A stretch of DNA of 30,211 nt from an uncultured Desulfovibrio sp. (GTDB lineage: Bacteria > Desulfobacterota > Desulfovibrionia > Desulfovibrionales > Desulfovibrionaceae): positions 1 through 30,211 of the forward strand of contig NZ_CASDOY010000021.1 of NCBI RefSeq assembly GCF_949282365.1, written 5' to 3'. Below the pieces are notes generated by a model. It searched no databases. It worked only from the letters and a program-made list of their open reading frames with translations, and was not told where the DNA came from. Each line of letters opens with the position of its first letter. The stretch's first letter is position 1. Below are positions 1 through 7,760 of the stretch, in pieces. The translations under genes and the position numbers were made by a program.

Positions 1-180
1 AAAAAGTCTATGATTCTCAAGCAGCAGGCGGAGCCCAAGTTCTCCACCCGCCGCTATAACCGCTGCAAGATCTGCGGCCGGCCCCACGCCTACCTCCGGA
101 ACTACGGCATCTGCCGTATCTGCTTCCGTGAGATGGCCTACAAGGGCGAGATCCCCGGCGTGCGCAAGGCCTCCTGGTAA
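1..180 (+). CDS. rpsN: 30S ribosomal protein S14, zinc-binding type (3' part)
   Basis: This is a small-subunit ribosomal protein that binds 16S rRNA in the head of the 30S subunit. The reading frame is open from base 1 and ends in TAA at 178-180; the start codon lies just outside the window, so only a few N-terminal residues are missing. The visible 59 residues contain the paired zinc-knuckle motifs CKIC and CRIC and the conserved ending GEIPGVRKASW, which together identify the C+ (zinc) form of S14. In the usual spc operon rpsN is followed directly by rpsH and rplF. Here nothing like S8 follows, and the next gene is on the other strand. Whether this is the only rpsN or an extra copy cannot be judged from the window. 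Confidence 0.95.
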   Translation, partial: KKSMILKQQAEPKFSTRRYNRCKICGRPHAYLRNYGICRICFREMAYKGEIPGVRKASW

Positions 181-254
181 GGAGCCCGTTCGTTCGTCCC
201 CCGGAGGGTGCGGCAGGCGGAGACGCTCCGCTCCTGCGCCCCGGCGGGACGGCG

Positions 255-276
255 CTTTCCCCGGCCCCGGGGAAAG
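255..276. repeat. Perfect 10-bp inverted repeat downstream of rpsN
   Basis: CTTTCCCCGG (255-264) and its exact complement CCGGGGAAAG (267-276) are separated by two bases. A second GC-rich hairpin, GGGGCG.CGGT against ACCG.CGCCCC, follows at about 282-308. Neither has a following T-tract. They may act as a processing or factor-dependent end for the rpsN transcript (inference). The remainder of 181-407 shows no gene. Confidence 0.5.
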
Positions 277-407
277 GAAACGGGGCGACGGTGGGGACCG
301 CCGCCCCGCCGGGGCAGGACAGGAAAAGGAGGAAGGAGCGCGCTCCGGTCCGCACCCTGCCGGAGCATCCGGCGCGACCGATGCGACCGGCGCGGCCTTC
401 CGCGCGC

Positions 408-872
408 CTAGATGCGCAGCATGCCGGCCATCAGGGCCGCATCCGCGGCGGCCGCTCCCGGGGCGTCGGCAGCGGCGGCGTCGCAGGCCAGGCAGCGTTC
501 CTGCCAGTGGGCGGCCACGTTGACGAAATTGCCCACCCAGGTGCCCACATTGGCATCCGTGAGCGCGGTCAGGGGCAGCGTGCCCTGCAGGGTCACGCCC
601 GTATCTTCACGGGCGGCCAGGGTGAAGCCCTGGGTCTGGTGGAAGAAGGTGTTGGCGTCCAGCAGTGCGGCGCAGAGCTCGTCACGCTTGCGTGCGGGCA
701 GGGGGGCCACCACGGTGAAGATCATGACCTGATCCGTGGCGAGGCAGCGCAGGCTGACCTCGAAATCGTCGATGACCAGCAGGCAGGAGGGATCGTCGTC
801 GCGGGTCTCGATGCCGGGCAGGCCCAGTTCACGGGCCAGGGCGGCCAGCAGGGAAGAAAAAGCGGGGTTCAT
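408..872 (-). CDS. CesT/SycE-like type III secretion chaperone
   Basis: A 154-residue acidic protein with the layout of class I type III secretion chaperones: an N-terminal helix (FSSLLAALARELGLPGIE), alternating strands (CLLVIDDFEVSLRCL, VMIFTVVAPLP), a helix around LLDANTFFHQT, further strands, and a final helix with Phe-Val and a Trp (GNFVNVAAHWQE). Such chaperones dimerise and hold one effector partly unfolded until secretion. The start is supported by AAGGAG eight bases upstream. The gene lies 23 bp downstream of a large unrecognised protein in the same direction, the usual chaperone/effector pairing. The C-terminal tail is rich in Ala and Asp. The family call rests on pattern reading, not on a search; no other secretion-apparatus genes are in the window. 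Confidence 0.7.
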   Translation of the reverse strand: MNPAFSSLLAALARELGLPGIETRDDDPSCLLVIDDFEVSLRCLATDQVMIFTVVAPLPARKRDELCAALLDANTFFHQTQGFTLAAREDTGVTLQGTLPLTALTDANVGTWVGNFVNVAAHWQERCLACDAAAADAPGAAAADAALMAGMLRI

Positions 873-895
873 GGCAGGGGCTCCTTGTTAGGGGA

Positions 896-2656
896 TCAGG
901 CATCCTGGGGCTGACGGGCCTGCATGCGGCAGGCCGTGAGCACGCCCCGGCCGTCCGGGGTGACGGTGTAGGTGAAGTCCGCATCCAGCGGCGACTGGGG
1001 CGGCGTGTGGTAACGCATGGTTACATCGCCGTTGGCCTCGCGGCGGATGTCGATGTCCAGGGGCGAGTGCTCGTCCAGCAGCACGCCGGTCCGGTCGCTG
1101 AGGGTGCGCACCAGGAACGCGCCGGACTGGCCCATGCTGAGGAGGACCTGCCGTGTCTGCGCGTCATTGTTGCCGCAGAGCAGCTGGGCCCGGATGGTCA
1201 GATTGTGCGACATGGTGGACGGCCGGCCATGCTCGAAATCGTTCTTGTCCTCGTCGGTCATGTAGGCGATGTCCTGGATATGGACGGTGGCCTCTGCCTC
1301 CGCCGGGATGCCCACACCGCCGAAACTGATGGTGGGCCGGTAACCGGGAAGGGCGTGTTGCGTACCGCGCCGGTTCAGGTCTATGGCCATCTCCTTTTCC
1401 ACCGCGGCCATGTCGCCCAGGCGCGCCAGAGGCGTCAGGGCAGGCGGGAAGGCGAAGTCCTGGAGTCCGAAGCCGGCAGTCGTGCTGGTGGCTTCCAGGG
1501 CCTTTTCCAGGCGCACACCGGCACTGAGCAGGAGCATGCCGTTGAAGGGGGCCGCGGGATCCTCCGAGCGGGCCTGGAACATGGCCAGGAGCTTGTCATA
1601 CATGGCGCTGTTGAAATCACGCTGGCTCCTGGCAGCCAGATCCTGCGGCATGGCCTCCTGGAAGCAGCCCTGCCACAGGGTCTCGCGGCTGAGGGTGCCC
1701 TGGGGCTGCAGGGCGCGCATCTCGGGCAGGCGCCGCATGGCCACCATGATGAGGGCGATACCGCCGCCCAGGTTCAGCTGGGGCGCCAGTGTGGCCATCT
1801 CGCCCACAGACTGGCGGGGGGCCAGGCTCATGGCATCACGGAGCGTGGCGTCCCCCAGGCCCGGCTTGCCGCAGGCAAAAGCAAAGCATTGCAGGGAGGT
1901 CTGGTTGGCCGTGGAAAGATCGCGGAAGAAGTCCGCGGGCGTGCCCTGACGTCCTGCCGCGCTTTCTTCCGCCAGCACGCGGTCCATGAGCTGGCCCAGC
2001 TGGGCCTTGAGCTCGCCGTCCACACCAAGATGGGTGGCGCAGGCATCCAGGGCGGCGTCGCGGGTCAGCTGCGGATCGATGCCGGAGAGGATGTAGTCCG
2101 CGGGCCGGGACTGGAGGGTCTGCATGGTCACGGCCTCGGCCATGTCCTGATAGGAAAGCAGCTTCTGGCTGTTGGCCGCCATGTCGTTGATGATCCGCTC
2201 GAAGGCCTGGCGCAGGGCCGGGGAGGGCTGGAGGTCGTTCTTCGCGCAGAAGCCCTGCAGCGCATGGTCCAGATTGCGGGTATCGCCCGCGCCGTCGTTG
2301 CCCAGCAGGAAACGGCGGGCCATCTCGCCATTGGCCGGGCCCAGGGCCTGGGACATGTTCGATGCCTGGGCCAGGATGTCGCGGGCCACGCGGGCCTTGA
2401 GCGGCTTGCCCTGCTGGCGCATGGCGCTGAGCTGCGGGGCCAGGGCGTCGGCGATGCCGTCGCCGTACCGGTTGCGGATGGCGCCGAGGAAAGCCTCGGC
2501 GGAGGCGCGGTGGGTGGCCTTGGCGGTGAAGAAGGCGCCGATCCTGCCGGTGGTCTGGAAGCCGCCTCCCGCAGTGGCCACAAGGCGGTCATGGTTTCCG
2601 GCCACGTCGGCCAGGCGGGTCAAAGAGGCAACATTGACGCGATCGATATGGGGCAT
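896..2656 (-). CDS. Large unrecognised protein, candidate type III secretion effector
   Basis: 586 residues with no signal peptide and no membrane segment. The start ATG at 2656 follows a GGGAGGG ribosome site. I recognise no enzyme family. The N-terminal quarter is mostly helical and contains TGRIGAFFTAK near residue 36; the middle is helical and Ala/Leu/Gln-rich. From about residue 400 the sequence changes to a strand-rich C-terminal part with Asp/Thr/Val-rich segments. Around residues 500-530 a stretch reads QSGAFLVRTLSDRTGVLL, which resembles the FLVR strand of SH2 domains (see findings); this may be coincidence. The effector reading rests on its position immediately upstream of a CesT-like chaperone gene and on the absence of export signals. 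It could instead be another chaperone-dependent secretion substrate. Confidence 0.55.
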   Translation of the reverse strand: MPHIDRVNVASLTRLADVAGNHDRLVATAGGGFQTTGRIGAFFTAKATHRASAEAFLGAIRNRYGDGIADALAPQLSAMRQQGKPLKARVARDILAQASNMSQALGPANGEMARRFLLGNDGAGDTRNLDHALQGFCAKNDLQPSPALRQAFERIINDMAANSQKLLSYQDMAEAVTMQTLQSRPADYILSGIDPQLTRDAALDACATHLGVDGELKAQLGQLMDRVLAEESAAGRQGTPADFFRDLSTANQTSLQCFAFACGKPGLGDATLRDAMSLAPRQSVGEMATLAPQLNLGGGIALIMVAMRRLPEMRALQPQGTLSRETLWQGCFQEAMPQDLAARSQRDFNSAMYDKLLAMFQARSEDPAAPFNGMLLLSAGVRLEKALEATSTTAGFGLQDFAFPPALTPLARLGDMAAVEKEMAIDLNRRGTQHALPGYRPTISFGGVGIPAEAEATVHIQDIAYMTDEDKNDFEHGRPSTMSHNLTIRAQLLCGNNDAQTRQVLLSMGQSGAFLVRTLSDRTGVLLDEHSPLDIDIRREANGDVTMRYHTPPQSPLDADFTYTVTPDGRGVLTACRMQARQPQDA

Positions 2657-2974
2657 GGGGATCCCTCCCGGGGATGGTCGATAGGGTGTGCGGTGCGGGA
2701 TGCACCGCAGGACGTCGTCCTGGACGAAGCAAGCTTCATGCCAGCAGCGACCAGCCTACAGGGGAAAGCCGGCAGTGTCCATTTTTCTCCTTTCAGCAGC
2801 GTCCGGGCGCGGCCGGGGTAGGGGGAAAAGCGCCGGACTGGCAACGATGTTGCCACCACAGGTACGGCGAGGCAGCGGCACGGGACAAAAAGTGGTAGAG
2901 CAGCCCTGAAGGACTGCCGTGATGCGGGCGCAAAAGGACTGCCGCGGCGGCTCCGCAAGCCTCGGGGCCGGGCA
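2657..2974. other. Intergenic region upstream of the effector-like gene
   Basis: 318 bp without a convincing gene. It should hold the promoter of the leftward effector/chaperone pair and the end of the MFS gene. A hairpin TGCGGTGC/GCACCGCA is visible near 2688-2708 and the self-complementary AGGACGTCGTCCT near 2709-2721. No clear -35/-10 pair was found. Confidence 0.4.
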
Positions 2975-4165
2975 TCAGCCCTCGTAGACCTTGTGGCCAT
3001 CCAGCCAGAGCCAGCCCAGCAGGCAGGCCAGCCCCACCAGGACGGCCATGAGCGCCTGGGCGGCCACGGGACCGGGCCAGACGGGCAGGGCGCAGAGCAG
3101 CATGGACAGGCTGCCGAACAGCAGGCCGCCGCTGTTGATGAGGGCCGTCAGGCTGCCGGTATCGCCCTTCATCTGGTTGAGCATGAGTACCGTGGCCGGG
3201 GGGCGCAGGGCGCTGCCGCAGAAGCTGACGGGCGCGCAGAGCAGGGCGAAGATGAAGGGCCCCTGATCCCCCACCAGCAGCAGGCCCAGCCCGGCCAGGA
3301 CGACGATGCCCAGATAGGCGGCAAAGAAGACGCGCCGGGGCGCGGTACGGAAGAAGCGCTCGTGCGCCAGCGGGCCCAGCATGCTCATGCCCGCGTTGAA
3401 GGCGAAGAACAGGCTGTAGCCCTGCGGCGAAAGGCCGAACAGGCCCTGGAAGATGTAGGAGGAAAGGGCCAGATAGGCCATGAAGGGCATGCTGGTGGCG
3501 GAAAAGAGCAGCAGCAGGCAACGGAAGCCCCGGTGGCGCAGCACCACCAGCAGACGGCCCAGGGTGCGGAAGGCGTTGCCCTGCACCGGACGGGTCATGG
3601 TCTCGCGCAGCAGCAGGGTCCCGCCGGCGGCCAGCAGGCCGCAGAGCAGCAGGCAGGCGAAGATGCCGCGCCAGTCGGTGACGGCCAGCAGCGCGCCGCC
3701 GATGACCGGGGCCAGCATGGGCGCCAGGATGGTGATGGTCTGGATCCAGGTGATGACCTTTTCCATGGCCCGGCCGCGCAGCACGTCCTTGACGATGGCC
3801 AGGGCCATGGCGCTGATGCCGCCGCTGCCCACGGCCTGCACGGCGCGCCAGAAGAGCAGGGGCCAGATGGACTGGGCCAGGGCCAGGAACAGGCTGGAGA
3901 CCACATAGAGCAGCGCGCCCGCGTAGAGCACGGGCTTGCGGCCGTATTTGTCGCTGAGCGGTCCCCAGAAGAGCATGGATGCGCCGAACAGCAGCAAGAA
4001 GCAGGAGATGCTCAGGCTGGAGAGGGCGTCCGTGGTCTGCAGGGCCTGCGTCATGTGCGGCAGGGCGGGCAGGTACATGTCGGTGGAGAGCGGCGCGAAG
4101 GCGCTCAGGAAGGCCAGGTAGACGACCAGCCAGCGATTGCCGGGGGCGAAGACTTTTTGGGGCAT
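2975..4165 (-). CDS. Bcr/CflA-type MFS drug exporter
   Basis: 396 residues with about twelve hydrophobic segments, the size of a 12-TM major facilitator. The first loop carries the drug-antiporter signature: FAPLSTDMYLPALPHM in helix 1, then GPLSDKYGRKPVLYAG (MFS motif A) between helices 2 and 3. The helix-5 motif is also visible (APMLAPVIGGALL, with the Bcr/CflA-like WRGIF shortly after). These proteins exchange protons for small hydrophobic drugs or amino acid derivatives in the inner membrane. The start at 4165 was chosen because the family begins just before helix 1 and GGAG sits eight bases upstream; the upstream extension of the open frame is low-complexity and lacks family similarity. 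The natural substrate cannot be inferred. Confidence 0.88.
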   Translation of the reverse strand: MPQKVFAPGNRWLVVYLAFLSAFAPLSTDMYLPALPHMTQALQTTDALSSLSISCFLLLFGASMLFWGPLSDKYGRKPVLYAGALLYVVSSLFLALAQSIWPLLFWRAVQAVGSGGISAMALAIVKDVLRGRAMEKVITWIQTITILAPMLAPVIGGALLAVTDWRGIFACLLLCGLLAAGGTLLLRETMTRPVQGNAFRTLGRLLVVLRHRGFRCLLLLFSATSMPFMAYLALSSYIFQGLFGLSPQGYSLFFAFNAGMSMLGPLAHERFFRTAPRRVFFAAYLGIVVLAGLGLLLVGDQGPFIFALLCAPVSFCGSALRPPATVLMLNQMKGDTGSLTALINSGGLLFGSLSMLLCALPVWPGPVAAQALMAVLVGLACLLGWLWLDGHKVYEG

Positions 4166-4582
4166 GATGGGACTCCATGCGCCGTCATGGACGGACAGGC
4201 CAGTGCTAGCCAAGATCGGCAAAATATTCAATGGGTGTCCCGGCGCGGGGAACATGGCCGTGCTTGTCCGGCCGGCCTTGCCGCCGCTGCCCGCGCTGCT
4301 CGGCGCCCTTTCCCGGCATGGCCGCGCAGTGGGCCGCATGCCGGAGCCCATCCCTTCGCCTGTTGCCTGGAGCGCGTTTATCCCGCCGGAGCGCCGGGCG
4401 TCGTCGCTCCCTCCTGGCCGGGGAGGGGCCCGCGCATGGCCCGTAACGGTCCCGGGCCGGCTCCGGGCCTGCGGGTACGGTGCTCTTGGCCGGCCGGGGC
4501 CCCGTCCCGTGCAGCTCTCCGTCCCGGCGTAGCGCGGCAAGGCGCATGCGGACAGGTCAGGTCACGGATCGCCGGAGGCCCG
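4166..4582. other. Intergenic region upstream of the MFS gene
   Basis: About 417 bp, GC-rich apart from an AT-richer patch near 4215-4235 directly upstream of the MFS gene, where a weak minus-strand promoter (TTGAAT, 17 bp, TAGCAC) can be read. I see no gene in it. Confidence 0.35.
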
Positions 4583-4626
4583 GCAAAAAAGAAGGACGGG
4601 CCCGCCGGATGCGCCGGACCCGTCCC
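4583..4626 (-). terminator. Rho-independent terminator of the cbiK-lipoprotein operon
   Basis: On the minus strand GGACGGGTCCGGCGC and GCGGGCCCGTCC form a long GC-rich stem with a short ATCC loop, followed by TTCTTTTTTG. It lies 20 bp past the lipoprotein stop codon. Confidence 0.85.
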
Positions 4627-4646
4627 GCAAGGGGCGTGGTGCCGCC

Positions 4647-5486
4647 CTAGCGCAGGGCGTCAGCGATGGCCGAAGCCGAAGGGGAAGACAGCACCCTGCC
4701 GTCGGCGATGACGGCAGGGACGCGCTTCACGCCGTAGTAGCGGGAGATCTGCACGGCCTGGTACATGTTCACGTTGCCGGCATTGTAGCAGTAGCGGGCC
4801 ACGTCCAGTTCCTGGCTGGCAGGCACGGGCGGGCGCAGCCTGGCCATGTAGGCATAGTGGATGGGCAGGTCGGTGGCGGTGACGGTGGCGTCGTATTCGT
4901 TGGTGAAGGGTACGACACGGCCCTGCTTCTTCTGGGCGGCCTTGATGCGGTTCCATTCGCCGAGGGCGTGGCTCATGTAGTCCATGGCCTGGCCCTTGCG
5001 TTCGTAGCTGATCCAGATGCCCATGCCCATGAGGTCGGTGCCGTAATTTTCCGTATTCTTGGCAAAGACCGCGATCTTGACGTCCTGGGGCGAGAGCCTG
5101 CCCGCCGCATCGCGCACGGCCTTCCAGACGCGGGCGCTGTCGGACGAGGCGAAGTCCAGCAGCACGATGAGTTCATGCGGGGCCGTCCTGTTGCCGAAGA
5201 AGACGGGATAGATCTCCTCGCGCCAGTGGGGCCGGTGCGCCGCTTCGTCCTCGATGCTCTGGCGGTCGGCACCCATGGCCCGCACCATGGCCATGCCCTC
5301 GGCGGAAAGGCTCCGGGTATTGGGCAGGGCCTTGTTCATCCAGGGATTGAAGGCATTGGCCGCAGCGGCGGGAGCGCCCTGCACCGCGGGCGTCAGGGCG
5401 GCGCCGCTGTCCTTTTCCGTCACGCCGCAGGCAGAGATCAGGCCGCAGACCAGCAGGAGCAGCGGCAGAAGCAGCAGGTTTTTCAC
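4647..5486 (-). CDS. Thioredoxin-fold lipoprotein lacking the CxxC motif
   Basis: 279 residues beginning with a lipoprotein signal: hydrophobic residues 4-17, then the lipobox ISAC with Cys20 as the lipid-modified residue. The mature protein resembles DsbA/DsbG-like periplasmic thioredoxin folds. The strand IVLLDFASSDSARVW (107-121) occupies the place of the active-site strand, and KRVPAVIADGR near the C-terminus matches the cis-proline loop (Pro257). The CxxC cysteines are replaced by Ser114 and Ser117, so a disulfide role is unlikely. The start is GTG at 5486; it overlaps the stop of the cobaltochelatase gene by four bases (GTGA), which implies translational coupling. The function is unknown; a binding or chaperone role linked to the envelope or cobalt/tetrapyrrole handling is only inference from the neighbour. 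Confidence 0.7.
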   Translation of the reverse strand: MKNLLLLPLLLLVCGLISACGVTEKDSGAALTPAVQGAPAAAANAFNPWMNKALPNTRSLSAEGMAMVRAMGADRQSIEDEAAHRPHWREEIYPVFFGNRTAPHELIVLLDFASSDSARVWKAVRDAAGRLSPQDVKIAVFAKNTENYGTDLMGMGIWISYERKGQAMDYMSHALGEWNRIKAAQKKQGRVVPFTNEYDATVTATDLPIHYAYMARLRPPVPASQELDVARYCYNAGNVNMYQAVQISRYYGVKRVPAVIADGRVLSSPSASAIADALR

Positions 5487-6280
5487 TTTTCCCCTTCCTT
5501 TTTGACAGTTGGCAAGGCGGCCACGGCGGCTTCCAGATGCCGCAGCCAGATCTCGGCGAAAGCACGGTATTCGGCCGTACCGTGGACCACAGGCTCGCAG
5601 GCGTGCCCGGCGGCTTCGATGCGCGCGCGCCAGGAGTCCGGCGCGCTGCCGGCCATGTCTTCCAGCGTATGACGCCCCACCACGGACAGCAACGGCATGA
5701 GCCAGACCCGGCGGGACGTGAGGCGCGGCAGCAGGGCGTCGAGCTCCAGAGCGCCGCTCATGGTACCCACATGCACATGGCCGTCCAGGGCGCTGACGGC
5801 TTCGGCCAGCGCCGTGTAACTGTCGGTGGCCCGCTTGCGGCTGCCGTGGCCCATGAGGACCACATCCTCGTCGGGCAGGCGGTCCTGGGGCAGGTGGGCC
5901 AGCACGGCCAGCGCGGCGGCGCGGACGTCTTCCTCACCGGCCAGCAGGGGCGCGCCCAGGCTGACGTGCAGACCGTCCAGGCGGCCGGCGGCATCGGCAT
6001 CGGCGCGGACGTCGGTATGTTCGCTGCCGGGGATGATCTGCAGGGGCTGCACGGCCACATGGGTGAAATTTTCCAGGCGCAGACGGTACAGGGCCTTGAG
6101 CACGGAATCGTTCTTCTGCCGGGCGCGCGTCAGGCGATCGCGCAGCAGCTCCGACGAGAGCGCCCAGCGCACGGAGAGGCCCGGGAAGCGTTCACGCACC
6201 CAGGTGTCGAACTGGCGCAGCGAGCCGCGCCCCTGCGGGCTGCTCGTGCCATAGGCGACCAACAGAATGGCGGTTTTCAT
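5483..6280 (-). CDS. cbiK: Anaerobic sirohydrochlorin cobaltochelatase
   Basis: 265 residues, normal length for class II CbiK chelatases, which insert Co2+ into sirohydrochlorin in the anaerobic cobalamin pathway. The two-lobed pattern is clear: the N-terminal lobe opens with ILLVAYGTSSPQGRGS, and the second lobe has LMGHGSRKRATDSY. Likely metal ligands are His145 in MGHGS, Glu179 in ALELDALLP and His204 in VVGRHTLEDMAG, matching the His/Glu/His set known for CbiK. There is no signal peptide, so this would be a cytoplasmic form rather than the exported form described in Desulfovibrio. The Shine-Dalgarno-like AGGG lies unusually close to the ATG. The downstream lipoprotein gene overlaps by four bases. 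A ferrochelatase side role in sirohaem formation is possible. Confidence 0.9.
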   Translation of the reverse strand: MKTAILLVAYGTSSPQGRGSLRQFDTWVRERFPGLSVRWALSSELLRDRLTRARQKNDSVLKALYRLRLENFTHVAVQPLQIIPGSEHTDVRADADAAGRLDGLHVSLGAPLLAGEEDVRAAALAVLAHLPQDRLPDEDVVLMGHGSRKRATDSYTALAEAVSALDGHVHVGTMSGALELDALLPRLTSRRVWLMPLLSVVGRHTLEDMAGSAPDSWRARIEAAGHACEPVVHGTAEYRAFAEIWLRHLEAAVAALPTVKKEGEK

Positions 6281-6388
6281 CCCTGTTGGTGTACGTCACT
6301 TGGCGCACGCTGGCAAGGCTGGTCCGGCCCTGCGGTTGACCGGCGGCAGCGGGAAGGCTACAGTGCGTCATACGTTGGAGGATTGTTC

Positions 6389-7249
6389 GTGAAAGCTCTG
6401 GTTCTGGAAGGCCGCACCGGACTGCTGGGGCAGGCCCTGCGCCATGTCCTGCGCGGGCGCGGCTGGTCGGTGGAATCCCTGGAACGCTCGGACGGTGACA
6501 TCCTGGATGCCGAATTCTTGCAGGCACGCCTGGAGGGCTGCGCGCCGGATGTGGTCTTCAGCTCCCTGGGCTGGAACACCGTGGATGACGCCGAAGACCA
6601 CCCCGACGAGGTCCTGCTCTACAACCGGACCCTGCCGCATACCCTGGCCTGCCTGCTCAAGACCCGCGGGCAGGGACATCTGGTGCATTTCAGTTCTGGG
6701 CTGGTCTTCTCGGGCCAGCATGGCAGCCCCTGGCGGGAAGAGGACGCCACCGCGCCCCTCAACGTCTACGGCAAGACCCGTCTGGCCGGGGAGCAGGCCG
6801 TGCTGCAGACCCTGCCGGAACGTGCCTGCGTGGTGCGTACGGGCTGGCTGTTCGGCCCCGGCAAGCGCAATTTCGTGGACGATATCCTCAACGCCTGCCA
6901 CCGGCGCGACAGCATCACCATCGTGGACGACCGCACCGGCTCCCCCACCTATTCGCTGGACCTGGCCCTGTGGAGCATCATGCTGGCGGAACGCCAGGCC
7001 ACGGGCCTGTGGCACGCCGTCAACAGCGGCCAGGCCACCTGGTGCGAGCTGGCCTGCGAGGCCGTGGCCCTGGCGGGCAACGAGTGCCGCGTGGAGCCCA
7101 TCCCGTCCTCGCAATGGCCGCAAAAGGCCCAGCGTCCGCCCTATACGGTGCTGGACTGCGGCAAACTTTCCGCATATCTGGGGATGCACCCGCGTCCCTG
7201 GACCCAGGCCCTGCGGGAACACTTCTTCTGCGATCCCTTCGACGCCTAG
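6389..7249 (+). CDS. RmlD-like NAD(P)-dependent sugar reductase
   Basis: 286 residues, the length of dTDP-4-dehydrorhamnose reductases in the extended SDR family. The Rossmann glycine motif GRTGLLG is at residues 8-14; the family segment SSGLVFSGQHGSPWREED is near 102-119, followed by NVYGKTRLAGE. The C-terminal half has the usual TGWLFGPGKRNFV and DDRTGSPTY segments. The start is GTG at 6389 with GGAGG seven bases upstream (6377-6381). The SDR catalytic YxxxK reads Tyr127-Gly-Lys-Thr-Arg131, so the usual lysine is an arginine. Activity with dTDP-sugars is therefore uncertain, and no other rml genes are nearby. It stands alone between two leftward operons. Confidence 0.8.
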   Translation: MKALVLEGRTGLLGQALRHVLRGRGWSVESLERSDGDILDAEFLQARLEGCAPDVVFSSLGWNTVDDAEDHPDEVLLYNRTLPHTLACLLKTRGQGHLVHFSSGLVFSGQHGSPWREEDATAPLNVYGKTRLAGEQAVLQTLPERACVVRTGWLFGPGKRNFVDDILNACHRRDSITIVDDRTGSPTYSLDLALWSIMLAERQATGLWHAVNSGQATWCELACEAVALAGNECRVEPIPSSQWPQKAQRPPYTVLDCGKLSAYLGMHPRPWTQALREHFFCDPFDA

Positions 7250-7301
7250 CGGCGTCGTGAGCAGTGTACGACACTTTTCCGGACTTGCATGGTTTGGACG
7301 T

Positions 7302-7327
7302 GAAAGGCCGCCTTCGGGCGGCCTTTC
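7302..7327 (+). terminator. Hairpin terminator after the RmlD-like gene
   Basis: GAAAGGCCGCC and GGGCGGCCTTTC pair around a TTC loop, about 50 bp past the stop codon. There is no T-tract beyond CTTTC, so efficiency is uncertain. Confidence 0.55.
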
Positions 7328-7760
7328 GCACGCAGGGGGCTGCGGCTCCCTGTTTTTTCGTCGCCCCTGCGGGAAAAGACCGGATGGACGGGACGCCGGA
7401 CAGGCGGGCCGGTCGGGCTCGTCAGGCAATGTCGGCGGACAGCCGGGCAGACAGGCCGGCAGGCAGACATGGCCAGCGGGTGGAGCGGGAGACGGGGCCG
7501 CGGGCAGCAGCGACAGCAGGCTCTCCGGCAGGGGGAGGTCCGGTTTGTCCCTGTCCGCGTCGCGCCGTGCCTCAGGCTCCCGCAGGGGGGGCGCGCTGCC
7601 TGGAAGACTGGCCCGATACGCCCGGACGGGTCTCCGGCTCCTGCAGAGGACAAGGAAGCCGCGCTCCGCACCGTTGCCGGACAGGCGGGGCAGCCCCCGG
7701 CCTGCGGAGGGGAGTGGACAGGGGGACGGCTCCAGGCCGCGCCGGCGCCCCTTCCCTTCA
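7328..7760. other. Intergenic region between convergent genes
   Basis: 433 bp of GC-rich DNA between convergent genes. Long frames cross it but look like composition artefacts with no domain. No repeat or RNA gene was recognised. Confidence 0.35.

Noticed and set aside
1007..2821. A 604-codon open frame on the plus strand opposite the effector-like gene
   Set aside because: It is a composition artefact of GC-rich DNA: no domain, Gly/Ala/His-rich translation, and it lies opposite a frame with good ribosome sites and operon structure.
2993..4711. A 572-codon plus-strand frame opposite the MFS gene
   Set aside because: Low-complexity Gln/Gly/His-rich translation; the opposite strand encodes a clear 12-TM transporter.
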